Part shown: positions 29,434 through 39,644 of the stretch, piece by piece
Layout of the letters: the number at the start of each line of letters is the position of its first letter
Position numbering within the stretch: the first letter of the stretch is position 1
Source of the DNA: Parahoeflea halophila
GTDB taxonomy: Bacteria; Pseudomonadota; Alphaproteobacteria; Rhizobiales; Rhizobiaceae
Direction: 5' to 3'
Assembly (NCBI RefSeq): GCF_900220985.1
Contig: NZ_OCPC01000003.1
Location: 520,655-584,654 of the forward strand
DNA length: 64,000 nt
Translations under genes and position numbers: made by a program
The notes under the pieces: model-generated
What the model saw: only the letters and a program-made list of their open reading frames with translations
What the model was told of the DNA's origin: nothing
Databases searched by the model: none

Positions 29434-30618
29434 CTATTGAAGCGTCTGGTTCTTGGCGGCCTTGGCCAGGTGATAGGCGACGGAAAAGCTCTGCGGGGCC
29501 TTCGGGTCGTCACCCCCGGTAATTCCGGCAACGAGGCAGTCGGCCATGCGATGGGCGATGCCGAAACTTATCTTGAAACCGCCGGCCATTGCCAGTACGC
29601 CCGGTGCGCCGGGAACGGGCCCCAGCATGGGATCGCGCCCGATCGCTCGGGGGCGCACCCCGGCCCAGCGGCGAATGACCGGAGCTTCCTTGATAAGCGG
29701 GCAGAGCTTGCGGGCGCGCTTGAGGATCTGGTCGAGCTTGTCGTCGGTGGCTGCCGGGTCATCAAACGTGTTCTCGCTGGTCGACCCGACGGCAACGTGA
29801 CCGTTTTCATGGGCAATGACATACACGCCGTCATCGTAAACCAGCGGCAGATCCGGCGGCGCCTTGGCGTCGAGGAGCGCCGCCTGGCCCTTGACGCCGC
29901 TGCCAATTGCGTTGAGCGGCATCCCTGTCAGACGCGCAATCTGGGAAAAGGCGTCGACCCCGCTGGCAATCGCAACGTGACCAAACCCGATCCGGGCGCC
30001 GTCCGACAGGGTTGCCCGTTTCGACTGCGGATTGATATCGATGACAGACGTTCCCAAACGCAGATCGAAGTTTGGCTTCAGGGCGAGGCTGTGCAGCAAG
30101 GCAGCAAGCAGCCCCGGAGGCGAAACCCGTGCCGAAAGCGTCTCATGCACAATGCCCTGCGGTGCGCGTAGAATATTGGGCCAGTCACTACGGGCCGGCG
30201 TGTGGTGCACCTCATAGCGGAAGCGCCCACCCCAGTTGGTTCGGGCATCGGCCACACGATCCAGGGCGGTGAAACGCCCGCGCTCACTGAGCAGCGGCAG
30301 GATGCGGCCCACGCGGCGATAGGCGCAATATTCGCCAGTCTCGGATTCCAGTTGCCGGATTTCTGTTTCGAGATCGACCAGGGCGCGGAACTGGAAATCC
30401 TTCTTTTCGTTCCAGCGCTCGGGGCTGTGGGGCATCAGCGCGCCGAGAAATCCGCCACTGGCACCTCCACCGGGATTACCGCGCTCCACCAAAGTCACCG
30501 ACAGGCCGGCACGTGCCGCCTTGACCGCCAGCCACAGCCCGGCCACCCCGGCCCCGGCAATCAACAGATCGGGTGCTGCTTGACCGGTGTGCGATGCGCC
30601 GTTATCGGCAACAGTCAT
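29434..30618 (-). CDS. FAD-dependent oxidoreductase, possible stand-alone MnmC oxidase
   Basis: This 394-residue DAO-fold flavoprotein has the FAD-binding motif IAGAGVAGLWLA near the N-terminus and a second block, GASGGFLGALMP, that resembles GASGNRQGALYP of the MnmC oxidase domain as I remember it. The C-terminus has RWAGVRPRAIGRDPMLGPVPG. It is divergent from mnmD with overlapping start codons. In enterobacteria these two activities are fused in MnmC. I therefore infer removal of the carboxymethyl group of cmnm5s2U34 in tRNA, but a generic amino acid oxidase is an alternative. Confidence 0.65.
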   Translation of the reverse strand: MTVADNGASHTGQAAPDLLIAGAGVAGLWLAVKAARAGLSVTLVERGNPGGGASGGFLGALMPHSPERWNEKKDFQFRALVDLETEIRQLESETGEYCAYRRVGRILPLLSERGRFTALDRVADARTNWGGRFRYEVHHTPARSDWPNILRAPQGIVHETLSARVSPPGLLAALLHSLALKPNFDLRLGTSVIDINPQSKRATLSDGARIGFGHVAIASGVDAFSQIARLTGMPLNAIGSGVKGQAALLDAKAPPDLPLVYDDGVYVIAHENGHVAVGSTSENTFDDPAATDDKLDQILKRARKLCPLIKEAPVIRRWAGVRPRAIGRDPMLGPVPGAPGVLAMAGGFKISFGIAHRMADCLVAGITGGDDPKAPQSFSVAYHLAKAAKNQTLQ

Positions 30619-31378
30619 GATTGATCCCCCTGATCCCGATGCAAAGCACGCAGCGCAGCAGGCCGCACTGTCCTGGCACGAGGGCGATATGCCTTATTCA
30701 GAGGAATTTGGCGACTTTTATTATTCCAGGGCCGATGGCCGCGCGGAATGCCGCCACGTCTTCCTCGCTGCAAACGGGCTGCCTGACCGCTTTGCCGTAA
30801 GACCGAACTTCGTCATCGCCGAGCTGGGATTTGGCACCGGGCTCAACTTCATAGAGACCTGGTCGGCTTGGGAGACCACCGCGCCAAAGGGCGCGCGGCT
30901 CGACTTTCACTCGTTCGAACTGCGGTTGCTCAGCCGGGAGAATATCGAGCGGGCGCTCTCGGCCTGGCCGGATCTCGCCAGCAAGGCGCGCGAGCTGACC
31001 TCCCGGTGGCCGGACAAGCCGGCAGGCGATGTCAAAATCGATTTCGCAGGCCAGGACAAATCCATCCGGCTGCACGTCCATTCAGGTCTGGCGCTGGCGC
31101 GGTTGAATGCGGCGGCATTTGCCGCCGATGCGTGGTTTCTCGATGGTTTTTCGCCGGCCCGCAATCCCGGAATGTGGTCAGCTGAGCTGATGCGTGCTGT
31201 CGCAGATCATACGGTCGATGGCGGAACATTTGCCACCTATTCAGCCGCCGGCTGGGTGCGGCGCAACCTTCAGGCGGCGGGATTTCGCGTGGAGAAGCGT
31301 CCCGGGCATAGCGGCAAGCGCGACATGAGCGCGGGTGTGCTCGTGAATGCACTGCAAATGCCAGAGACCCTGGGCTGA
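30617..31378 (+). CDS. mnmD: tRNA 5-methylaminomethyl-2-thiouridine methyltransferase MnmD
   Basis: This SAM-dependent enzyme methylates nm5(s2)U at wobble position 34 of tRNAs. It aligns with the N-terminal half of E. coli MnmC: LSWHEGDMPYSEEFGDFYYS, then ELGFGTGLNFIETW (SAM motif) and WFLDGFSPARNPGMW with the catalytic aspartate. The ATG at 30617 gives 253 residues and covers the family N-terminus; 30587 is also possible. Its ATG shares the CATG tetramer with the start of the opposite-strand oxidase. Confidence 0.9.
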   Translation: MIDPPDPDAKHAAQQAALSWHEGDMPYSEEFGDFYYSRADGRAECRHVFLAANGLPDRFAVRPNFVIAELGFGTGLNFIETWSAWETTAPKGARLDFHSFELRLLSRENIERALSAWPDLASKARELTSRWPDKPAGDVKIDFAGQDKSIRLHVHSGLALARLNAAAFAADAWFLDGFSPARNPGMWSAELMRAVADHTVDGGTFATYSAAGWVRRNLQAAGFRVEKRPGHSGKRDMSAGVLVNALQMPETLG

Positions 31379-31433
31379 ACCGGCAGGGTTGATCCCCGTC
31401 GTCAGGCATTCAATACCGTTGCGCCGCGCCTTG

Positions 31434-34400
31434 TCAGTAGGAGATCCGTTCCGCGATATCGGCGGGCAGCCATTCGCGGATTTTTGCCTCGAGCTTCTCA
31501 GGGCTGATCGGTTTTGACAGGTAATCGTCCATGCCCGCCTCGAGGCACCGTTCCCTGTCGCCTGTCAGCGCATGGGCGGTCACGCCGACAACCGGTGTAT
31601 GAGAGCGGTCGGGATCCTCCTGTTCCGCCTTGCGGATTGCCTGGGTCGCCTGATGTCCGTTCATGACGGGCATTGAGACATCCATCAGGATCATCGCCGG
31701 ATACTCGCTCTTCCAGACCTCAAAGGCGCTGCCGCCATTGTCGACGATTTTGTAACGCAGCCCCAGCTCATCCAAAATCTGGGTGAAGACGATCTGGTTG
31801 ACTTCGTTGTCTTCGGCAACCAGAAGTTCGAGGCTGCGGGCTGCCGGTTTGCCATCGGCAGGTTTGAGCCCGGGAGCGGCCTTGGGCGCAACAGCCACGG
31901 GCTTTGGAACGTCGTGGGACGGCACAGCCACTTCATCAGCCGACCGCTCGGTGGACACTCGGGGCTGGGTCGCGGCGGCAGTTTCGCTCCGGCCTGCCGA
32001 CTGTGCCGCAACCTGAAGAACGCTGACGATCGTTTCCAGAAGTTGCGAAGACCGCGCCGGCTTCATCAGTGTGGCGTGCACGGACGCCTTGCCAAAATCG
32101 GCATCCGACGACGTGAGGTCCATCGAGGTCAACATGACGATCGCGGGCTTTTCCGGACCAAATTGCTTCCGCACCTCCCGTGCGGTCATGATGCCGTTCA
32201 TGTCAGGCATGTGGTAATCGAGAATGATCGCATCGACGGGCACACCGAAACGATCTGCCGCAGTCAGCACATCCAGCCCCTCCTGGCCAGAGACCGCAGC
32301 GCAGGAGTCAAAACCCCATGCGGTCAACTGCTCCATCAGGATGGCCCGGTTGACCGGATTGTCGTCGATGGCAAGCACCCTGGCTCCGGTGACGTCGACC
32401 GGCGCAATCCGAACCGGTCCTGCACTGCTGTGGTCCACCGGCAGGCTGACTTCCATCGTGAAAATCGAACCCTCGCCCTGCTTGCTTTCAGCGCTGATCT
32501 TCCCACCCATCAGCGCAACCAGGCGTGAGGTGATTGCCAGTCCGAGCCCTGTGCCCTCATGACGACGGGTTGAGGAGTTATCCACCTGGGAGAACTTGTC
32601 GAACACTGCCTCGAGTTTTTCCGGTGGTATACCAATGCCGGTATCGTGCACGCGGATGGTCAAATCAAGCCGGTCCGCTGTGCTCAATGCGCCGGTCAGT
32701 TCGATGAGCACGTGCCCTGCCTCTGTGAACTTGATGGCGTTCCCGGCGAGGTTGGTGATGATCTGGCGAAACCGCCCCATGTCGCCGACAACCCGCGACG
32801 GCAGCGTTGGATCTATTCGGACGATCAGTTCGATGTCTTTCTCCGCCGCACGGCTGGAGATCAGCGACGCCACATCCTCGACGGTCTCGGAGAGATCGAA
32901 GGGGCTTTCGTCGAGTACCATCTGGCCCGCATCGATTTTCGAGAAATCCAGGATGTCATTGATGATGGTAAGCAGTGAATTGCCGGATTTGACAATGATG
33001 TCGATAAAGGTCCGTTGGCGTGTGTCCAGTTCGGTACGGGCCAGAAGCTCGGCCATGCCCAACACGCCGTTCATCGGTGTGCGGATCTCGTGGCTCATAT
33101 TGGCGAGGAACTCGGACTTGGCACGATCGGCCGTTTCCGCCTTGACCAGCAGATACTGCAATTCCTCTTCGCGCATCTTGGCTTCGGTTATATCGGTATA
33201 GGTGATGATCATCTTACCGTTGTCAGTCGGCTGCGCATCTATCCGCAACCAACGACCAGAGGTTGTCTGGCGTTCAACCGTATGAGCTTCCTTTTTCATG
33301 TGTGATGCATTGACGTCTGCGCGGGTTTGCGCTGCCTTTTCATCGCTTCCATAGTCGCCGCGGGCCTGGCAATAGTCGAAGAAATCATTCAGATCCTTGC
33401 CAACGGCGGCAACTTCATGGGGAACTTCGAGAATCTCGAAGAAAGTGTCGTTGGCAAACTGGATGATACAATCCTCGGTGACCATCATGCCCTGGGCCAT
33501 CGCACCAGCCGCGCCGCTGAGCAATTCGCTGGCCCGCTCGATTTCCATGCGGGCGAGATCCAGCTCCTTCTCGCGCTGCTTGAGTTCGGTGACATCGAAG
33601 TAGGATATCATCCGCTTGCCTTCCGACAGCGCGCGGACCGAGTAGATCATGGTGCGGCCATCCGCACGTGAAAATTCGCGTGGTTCGACATAGCCCGCAC
33701 GAATTTCCTCAAGTCTGGCTTCGACATATCCCTCGAAGTCGGCATCGCTGACATCGTAGATGCCGTTGTGCCTGTTCACGTCTATGAGTGAGCGGAATGG
33801 AGAGCCGATGAAATTGCCTTTGTCCGCTATTTTCCAGATCCGGAAAAACGCACCGTTGATCAGTTCAATGGTGCTGTCGCGGTCAACCACGACCACGCCC
33901 ATGTGCATGGCCTCGATGACTTTTTCCAGATCCGCCTTGTGCAGCTCGGCGCGCCGTTGCGCCTCATAGACCTCGCGCTCGCGGCGCTTCATGTCACTGA
34001 TATTAACGGTGGTTCCGAGAAGATGACGCCGACCGCCAGGGTCGGTGAAGCCGACCTTTCTGTCGATCAGCTTGAGTGTTTCGCCCCGAGCACTTTGAAG
34101 CTCGATTTCGCGCTCCATTGTCCGGTCACCGCTGATCGCATCGGTGTCGGCCTGGCGCAGTTCCTCTCCCTTGTCGCCGAAGATCTCGAAATCATCCTTG
34201 CCGATCATGTCGGCGCCAGGGATGCCGGTCAACTCGGCGTGGGCACGGTTGGTGTAGGTGTAGCGGAAATCCTCGTCCTTGACGAAACTCGAAACCGGCA
34301 TCTCGTCGAGGATTGCGCGGAACAGTTGGTTCTCCGAGACCTGGCTCTCAAGAGCGGCTTCGCGTTGCTTGAGTTCGGTCACATCAATGCGCAAGCCGAG

Positions 34401-35261
34401 CGTGTAGCCATCCTTGAGCGCGCGGTTGATGATGCGAATCCAGCGCCCGTTGGTAAGCCGCTCGACTGTGGCCTTGCCGTAATCACGATGGACCCGTATC
34501 CGTTTTTCGATCCATTGCTTGCGCGCATCCGGTTCGTCCTGCGCACTGAAGCTGCAACTGACTTCCAGCACGGCGCGCAAGGATTTTCCCACTTCCAGCT
34601 GGTAATGGGGCGCAGTCAGTGCGTCCATCGCGGGATTGACGTAGATGAGAACATCGGACGGATCGTAGAGCACGATGCCGACATCCATACAGTCGAAAAT
34701 CTCGTTGAAACGGTCGAGCAGGGATTTGTCTGCTGACGCGCTGGCCTGCAGGTCCTGCCGTGGCTCAGGATGCGCATCACCGGTCAGCAAATCTACCGGC
34801 TGATTCCCATCTACCTGCGTGGTTTCAAAACGAATGCCGGCGATCGGCTCGAATTGGCCGATTATGAAAGTCTTGCCTGAGGCCTGACGATTTCGCTGGA
34901 TGCGTACCCGGTAGCGACCGCCCTTGAGCGGGTGTGCGAACAAGGCCACCTGATCCTTGCCGAACACCAGACTACGGCGCTCCTTCTCATCACGATCGTT
35001 CTGTTCGGCGGAATCGAAGTGCTGGTGGCTCTGTTTGCCGATCAGGTCCGTCGGCTGGCAATCCCACAATTCGGCATAGGCAAGATTGACCGCGACATAA
35101 CGCAGTTCCGAATCCTTGATGAAAGAAGGGTTGGGGTCGCTGGAAACCTGCTCACAGGCAATTGCCAGCGAATCGTCACTCTCTTTGCTTTCCACGTCAC
35201 CCACCCGGCAGCCCCCTCGATGCAGGCATTCGCCCTGTTCCGCGCCCACCAATTTGCACAA
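31434..35261 (-). CDS. Multi-PAS hybrid sensor histidine kinase with two receivers
   Basis: This 1275-residue protein has about five PAS-type sensor modules (roughly 40-150, 180-300, 310-425, 440-560, 570-700), three of them closing with DVTELKQRE or a similar sequence. The HisKA domain has the phosphoacceptor His724 (NMSHEIRTP) and is followed by an ATPase domain with DTGIGIP and GTGLGLAI. Two receivers carry Asp1015 ([10 protein letters not shown]) and Asp1194 ([10 protein letters not shown]). No membrane segment is visible, so it is probably cytosolic. No Hpt or output gene is adjacent. Upstream, 35279-35293 resembles a CtrA box with one mismatch. Confidence 0.92.
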   Translation of the reverse strand: MCKLVGAEQGECLHRGGCRVGDVESKESDDSLAIACEQVSSDPNPSFIKDSELRYVAVNLAYAELWDCQPTDLIGKQSHQHFDSAEQNDRDEKERRSLVFGKDQVALFAHPLKGGRYRVRIQRNRQASGKTFIIGQFEPIAGIRFETTQVDGNQPVDLLTGDAHPEPRQDLQASASADKSLLDRFNEIFDCMDVGIVLYDPSDVLIYVNPAMDALTAPHYQLEVGKSLRAVLEVSCSFSAQDEPDARKQWIEKRIRVHRDYGKATVERLTNGRWIRIINRALKDGYTLGLRIDVTELKQREAALESQVSENQLFRAILDEMPVSSFVKDEDFRYTYTNRAHAELTGIPGADMIGKDDFEIFGDKGEELRQADTDAISGDRTMEREIELQSARGETLKLIDRKVGFTDPGGRRHLLGTTVNISDMKRREREVYEAQRRAELHKADLEKVIEAMHMGVVVVDRDSTIELINGAFFRIWKIADKGNFIGSPFRSLIDVNRHNGIYDVSDADFEGYVEARLEEIRAGYVEPREFSRADGRTMIYSVRALSEGKRMISYFDVTELKQREKELDLARMEIERASELLSGAAGAMAQGMMVTEDCIIQFANDTFFEILEVPHEVAAVGKDLNDFFDYCQARGDYGSDEKAAQTRADVNASHMKKEAHTVERQTTSGRWLRIDAQPTDNGKMIITYTDITEAKMREEELQYLLVKAETADRAKSEFLANMSHEIRTPMNGVLGMAELLARTELDTRQRTFIDIIVKSGNSLLTIINDILDFSKIDAGQMVLDESPFDLSETVEDVASLISSRAAEKDIELIVRIDPTLPSRVVGDMGRFRQIITNLAGNAIKFTEAGHVLIELTGALSTADRLDLTIRVHDTGIGIPPEKLEAVFDKFSQVDNSSTRRHEGTGLGLAITSRLVALMGGKISAESKQGEGSIFTMEVSLPVDHSSAGPVRIAPVDVTGARVLAIDDNPVNRAILMEQLTAWGFDSCAAVSGQEGLDVLTAADRFGVPVDAIILDYHMPDMNGIMTAREVRKQFGPEKPAIVMLTSMDLTSSDADFGKASVHATLMKPARSSQLLETIVSVLQVAAQSAGRSETAAATQPRVSTERSADEVAVPSHDVPKPVAVAPKAAPGLKPADGKPAARSLELLVAEDNEVNQIVFTQILDELGLRYKIVDNGGSAFEVWKSEYPAMILMDVSMPVMNGHQATQAIRKAEQEDPDRSHTPVVGVTAHALTGDRERCLEAGMDDYLSKPISPEKLEAKIREWLPADIAERISY

Positions 35262-35481
35262 TTGCCTTAAATAAAGCGTTAACCATCGTTTACGGAGTAA
35301 GACAGCCGGCTTTCGCGAAACTGTCTGCGAACTTCAGTCTTTGATTGCATAGACCGACAGCCCCGTCCCAATCCGACTTGCCGGAAGGCTTTGTCCGGCA
35401 TAGCGTCACCCTTAACGAGCCTGCAGCCAGGCGATTGCAGCTGATTCAGGCGGTATGTCGAAACGGAGGGGGCGCAGCGAA

Positions 35482-37080
35482 ATGAGCAAGATCGAGGATG
35501 TCGTCGCCACTGCAATCGAGAACACCGCCGGCGCTGCGGAACGGCGCAGGCGAACAGGAGGCGGACGCGGCGGCGATCGCGGCAAGGGCAGAAAGAGCCC
35601 CGCAACCCTGCGCTACCGCTCCATTCTCAACACGCAGTCCCCCTCCCTGATCCTGTCTGACGAGGGACTGGAGGCGATCCACGACGCCTCATTGAGCGTG
35701 CTCGAGCAAGTCGGCTTGGATTTCATGCTGCCTGAAGCCCGTGCCTTGCTTGCCGCTGCCGGCGCGCAGGTTGTCGCCGGGACGGAGCGGGTGCGGATGG
35801 ATCGCGGCCTGATCATGGAACTGGTCGCAAAAGCGCCGGGTCCGTTCACTTTGCATGCCCGCAATCCGGAGCGCAATGTGGCCATCGGCGGCCCGGCGAT
35901 GGCGTTTGCCCAGGTCGCCTCTGCGCCCTATTGCTCGGATCGGGACAATGGCCGCAGGACAGGAACGCAGGAGGATTTTCGCAACCTGGTCAAGCTGGCG
36001 CAATCCTACGACATCATCCACATGACCGGCGGCTACCCAGTCGAACCGACCGATCTTCACGCCTCGGTGCGTCATCTCGATTGCCTGTCGGACCTGGTCA
36101 AGCTGACAGACAAGCCGTATCATGCCTATTCGCTGGGCAAACAGCGCAATCTCGATGCACTGGAGATCGCGCGCATCGGACGCGGCGTAAGCGCTGAGCA
36201 GATGGAAGCCGAGCCGTCGCTGTTTACGATCATCAATGCTTCTTCGCCGCTGCGCTACGACGCACCGATGCTGCAGGGCATTATCGAGATGTCGTCGCAC
36301 AACCAGGTGGTGGTGATCACGCCCTTCACGCTGGCAGGGGCGATGGCGCCGGTTACCGTTGCCGGGGCGCTGGTGCAACAGAATGCAGAAGCGCTGGCCG
36401 GGATCGCCTTTACCCAAGTCGTGCGGCCAGGCGCCCCGGTGGTGTATGGAGGTTTCACATCGAATGTCGACATGAAATCCGGTGCGCCGGCTTTCGGGAC
36501 GCCGGAATACATGAAAGCGGTGATGGCCGGGGGGCAGCTGGCCCGGCGCTACGGACTGCCCTACCGGACATCCAACACCTGTGCCGCCAATACGCTCGAT
36601 GCCCAATCGGCCTATGAATCGATGATGTCTTTATGGGGGCTGGTTCAGGGCGGGGGCAACTTCATCATGCACGCCGCAGGCTGGATGGAGGGCGGGCTTA
36701 CGGCGTCGTTCGAAAAGTTCGTGATGGACGTCGACATGCTGCAGATGGTGGCCGAATTCCTGGTGCCGCTGGACACAAGTCCGGACGCGCTGGCCATGGA
36801 CGCCATCTCCGAAGTCGGCCCCGGAGGACATTACTTCGGGACGGCCCACACCCTGTCTCGCTACGAGACGGCGTTCTATTCGCCGATCTTGTCGGACTGG
36901 CGAAATTTCGAGAGCTGGAGCCTCGCCGGCCAGCCGACCACCTTCGATCATGCCAACAAGGTCTGGAAGGAAACGCTGGCCAGTTACGAGCAGCCGCCGC
37001 TCGATGCGGCTGTTTCGGAAGAGCTCGACGCATTTGTTGCCCGGCGCAAGGAAGAAGGCGGCGTGCCGACCGATTTCTGA
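35482..37080 (+). CDS. Non-pyrrolysine MttB-family methyltransferase
   Basis: This protein (532 residues from 35482) belongs to the trimethylamine methyltransferase family COG5598. There is no in-frame amber codon, so it is a non-Pyl member; characterised ones demethylate glycine betaine or proline betaine and pass the methyl group to a corrinoid protein. It begins with a Gly/Arg-rich stretch (about residues 15-40), then SPSLILSDEGLEAIHDASLSVLEQVG. No corrinoid or reductive-activase gene lies nearby. I chose the second ATG because GGAGG lies before it; 35455 is possible. Confidence 0.88.
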   Translation: MSKIEDVVATAIENTAGAAERRRRTGGGRGGDRGKGRKSPATLRYRSILNTQSPSLILSDEGLEAIHDASLSVLEQVGLDFMLPEARALLAAAGAQVVAGTERVRMDRGLIMELVAKAPGPFTLHARNPERNVAIGGPAMAFAQVASAPYCSDRDNGRRTGTQEDFRNLVKLAQSYDIIHMTGGYPVEPTDLHASVRHLDCLSDLVKLTDKPYHAYSLGKQRNLDALEIARIGRGVSAEQMEAEPSLFTIINASSPLRYDAPMLQGIIEMSSHNQVVVITPFTLAGAMAPVTVAGALVQQNAEALAGIAFTQVVRPGAPVVYGGFTSNVDMKSGAPAFGTPEYMKAVMAGGQLARRYGLPYRTSNTCAANTLDAQSAYESMMSLWGLVQGGGNFIMHAAGWMEGGLTASFEKFVMDVDMLQMVAEFLVPLDTSPDALAMDAISEVGPGGHYFGTAHTLSRYETAFYSPILSDWRNFESWSLAGQPTTFDHANKVWKETLASYEQPPLDAAVSEELDAFVARRKEEGGVPTDF

Positions 37081-37968
37081 TCAGGCGACGACGCGGGTCT
37101 TGCGATTGGTCAGCCAGACGCCAAACACCACGATCACCGTGCCGACAATCATGGGGATGGTCAGGGCTTCGCCGAACAGGAACCAGCTTTCGATCGCAAC
37201 CGCAGGCGGCACCAGATAGGTGAGCGACGCGGCGCGGGAGACCTGGCCTCGGCGGATGAGATAAAGCAGCAGCATGATGGAAATCAGCGACAGGCCGAAC
37301 ACGGACCACGCCATGGCGAGCGCGAATTCCAGATTCCAGTCAATCCGCATCGGTTCGATCAATAGCGCCAGCGGCATCACCACCAGAAAGCCTCCGACAT
37401 ATTGCAGGGCTGCAATGGCCCGCAGGTCGCCCTGCTGAAGGTAGCGTTTCTGATAGATGGTCCCTGCAGTGACCGAGGCCATGGCAAAAACATTGACCAG
37501 CAAAGGCACCAGCGCGATCTGCAGCGTTGAAGTATCGAGCGCGGTCAGCCGCGGAAGGATTGCCACGCTGAGCCCGGCAAACCCCAAGACAATGCCAAGC
37601 CGCTGAGAACCGGTCAGGCGCTCTCCGACGAGGAACGGCGCAACCATAGCTGTCAACAAAGGCTGCAGGGCCGCGACGAGACCCGAGATCGAAGACGGCA
37701 CGCCTTGCGAAATCGCCCACCAGACGCCGCCCAGATAGATGCCGTGCAGGAACACGCCGGACAAGAACGCATGCCCCCATCCGGCGCGGGTCGATGGCCA
37801 GGCCGCGCTGCTAAAAAGAACAATGGCGGCAAACAAAACGGCGGCAAGCGTGAAGCGCAGCCCCAGGAAGGTCAGCGGGTCGGCGTGGGGGCTTGCGTAT
37901 TTTGCCACGATCCATCCGGTGGACCAGAGCAGAACAAACAGTGCCGGGGCAATGCGATCGAGTGTCAT
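37081..37968 (-). CDS. EamA/DMT-family transporter
   Basis: This 295-residue protein has ten membrane segments in two EamA repeats, as in drug/metabolite exporters of the RhaT/YdcZ type. The N-terminus, ALFVLLWSTGWIVAKYASPHADPLTFLGLRF, is family-typical. The ATG at 37968 is used; the open frame runs 33 codons further. It converges on the MttB-like gene with no spacer at all: the two stop codons are adjacent at 37080/37081. Confidence 0.88.
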   Translation of the reverse strand: MTLDRIAPALFVLLWSTGWIVAKYASPHADPLTFLGLRFTLAAVLFAAIVLFSSAAWPSTRAGWGHAFLSGVFLHGIYLGGVWWAISQGVPSSISGLVAALQPLLTAMVAPFLVGERLTGSQRLGIVLGFAGLSVAILPRLTALDTSTLQIALVPLLVNVFAMASVTAGTIYQKRYLQQGDLRAIAALQYVGGFLVVMPLALLIEPMRIDWNLEFALAMAWSVFGLSLISIMLLLYLIRRGQVSRAASLTYLVPPAVAIESWFLFGEALTIPMIVGTVIVVFGVWLTNRKTRVVA

Positions 37969-38232
37969 TGTTGATCCAGCCGCTTTGGAAGCCACAGGTC
38001 GCGCCCGTGATGGGGAGAGTTTTTCAGCGATAGCCGCGGAGAAGCGGAGACGCAACCCCGGGCTCATGGAGGCGGCACAAATGCCCCACCGTCAGCACAG
38101 CAGCGGCTGTCTGCCTATAAAAAAATGATGGAAAAAAATGTGAGATTTCAGCGAATATCAGAATTTGCGCATGGTTCTTGCTTTCTCCCACATGATGCGA
38201 TCTTATGGCTTCAAAAGGGGAGCACCAGACAC

Positions 38233-39642
38233 GTGCCTTTCGACGAAATGCTGACTGCGGACAACCTCCCGCGTGCGCCCTACAAGGGCTACTTCAACTG
38301 GCACTCGGAACAGAAAACGTCCGATCTGATCAAGAAATCCCGAGACGCGGAGAACATCTTCCGCAAGACCGGCATCACCTTTGCTGTCTATGGGAAGGAA
38401 GACGCCTCGGAGCGGCTGATCCCGTTTGATATCGTGCCCCGGATCATCTCAGGCTCCGAATGGCGCAAGCTGGCGCAAGGCATCGAGCAAAGGGTGATGG
38501 CGCTCAACGCGTTCCTCGATGACATCTACCACAAGCAGGAAATCATCAAGGCCGGCCGGGTGCCACGCGCACTGATCGAAAAGAACGACGCGTTTCTGCC
38601 TGAAATGATCGGCATGCGGCCGCCGGGCGGGGTCTACACCCACATTATCGGGACCGACATTGTCCGCACCGGCGAAGACCAGTTCTACGTTCTGGAAGAC
38701 AATGCGCGGACGCCGTCGGGCGTGTCCTACATGCTCGAAAACCGCGAAACCATGATGCAGATGTTCCCAGAGCTGTTTCATCTCAACAAGGTGCGGCCGG
38801 TCGAAAACTACCCCAAATTGCTGCGTCAGAGCCTGGCAGCGGTGGCGCCCCCGGGTTGCGATGGCAGGCCGCGGATTGCGGTGCTGACGCCCGGCATATT
38901 CAACTCCGCATTCTATGAGCATGCCTACCTCGCCGACCAGATGGGTGTCGAACTGGTGGAAGGCTCGGATCTGCGGGTGATGGACGGCAAGGTGGTGATG
39001 CGGACGACGCAGGGCTATCAGGCAATCGACGTGCTCTACCGGCGCGTCGACGATGATTTCCTTGATCCGCTGAGCTTCCGCCCGGATTCGGCCCTCGGCG
39101 TTCCCGGCATCATGGATGTCTACCGGGCCGGCAACATCACGATTGCCAATGCCCCGGGGACCGGCATTGCCGACGACAAGGCCATCTATTCCTACATGCC
39201 GGAAATCGTCGAGTTCTACACCGGCCGGAAGCCGATCCTCGAAAATGTGCCAACCTACCGCTGCTCGGAGCCAGACACACTGAAATATGTGCTCGAGAAC
39301 CTCCCCGAACTGGTGGTCAAGGAAGTACATGGATCCGGCGGCTACGGCATGCTGGTGGGGCCGGCTGCAAGCAAGCGCGAATGCAAGGAATTCGCCGAGA
39401 AGCTCAAGGCTCGGCCGGGCAATTACATCGCGCAGCCGACCCTGTCGCTGTCCACGGTTCCGATACTTACCAAGAAAGGCCTGGCGCCCCGCCATCTCGA
39501 TTTGAGACCATTCGTGCTTGTCTCCGACAAGATCCAGATCATCCCGGGCGGCCTGACCCGCGTGGCGCTGAAAGAAGGTTCCCTTGTGGTCAACTCCAGC
39601 CAGGGAGGCGGCACCAAGGACACCTGGGTGCTGGAGGACTGA
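38233..39642 (+). CDS. Circularly permuted ATP-grasp amidoligase-like protein
   Basis: This protein of about 469 residues matches the CP_ATPgrasp_1 (DUF404/407) family, predicted to form peptide bonds with ATP. Recognisable blocks are FDEML at the start, PRIISGSEWRKLAQGIEQRVMALNAFLDDIY, GVYTHIIGTDIVR, YVLEDNARTPSGVSYM and VVKEVHGSGGYGMLVG. I use the GTG at 38233, preceded by AAAAGGGGAG, because the family begins near there; the frame is open to 38125. First gene of the operon with alpha-E, transglutaminase and Anbu genes; substrate unknown. Confidence 0.88.
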   Translation: MPFDEMLTADNLPRAPYKGYFNWHSEQKTSDLIKKSRDAENIFRKTGITFAVYGKEDASERLIPFDIVPRIISGSEWRKLAQGIEQRVMALNAFLDDIYHKQEIIKAGRVPRALIEKNDAFLPEMIGMRPPGGVYTHIIGTDIVRTGEDQFYVLEDNARTPSGVSYMLENRETMMQMFPELFHLNKVRPVENYPKLLRQSLAAVAPPGCDGRPRIAVLTPGIFNSAFYEHAYLADQMGVELVEGSDLRVMDGKVVMRTTQGYQAIDVLYRRVDDDFLDPLSFRPDSALGVPGIMDVYRAGNITIANAPGTGIADDKAIYSYMPEIVEFYTGRKPILENVPTYRCSEPDTLKYVLENLPELVVKEVHGSGGYGMLVGPAASKRECKEFAEKLKARPGNYIAQPTLSLSTVPILTKKGLAPRHLDLRPFVLVSDKIQIIPGGLTRVALKEGSLVVNSSQGGGTKDTWVLED

Positions 39643-39644
39643 GC

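Noticed and set aside
28684..30171. 495-residue plus-strand frame opposite puuE and the FAD oxidase
   Set aside because: Crosses two real genes and the gap between them, with no family features.
35482..37080. Pyrrolysine-containing trimethylamine methyltransferase
   Set aside because: The frame has no internal amber codon, and no pyl genes are in the window.
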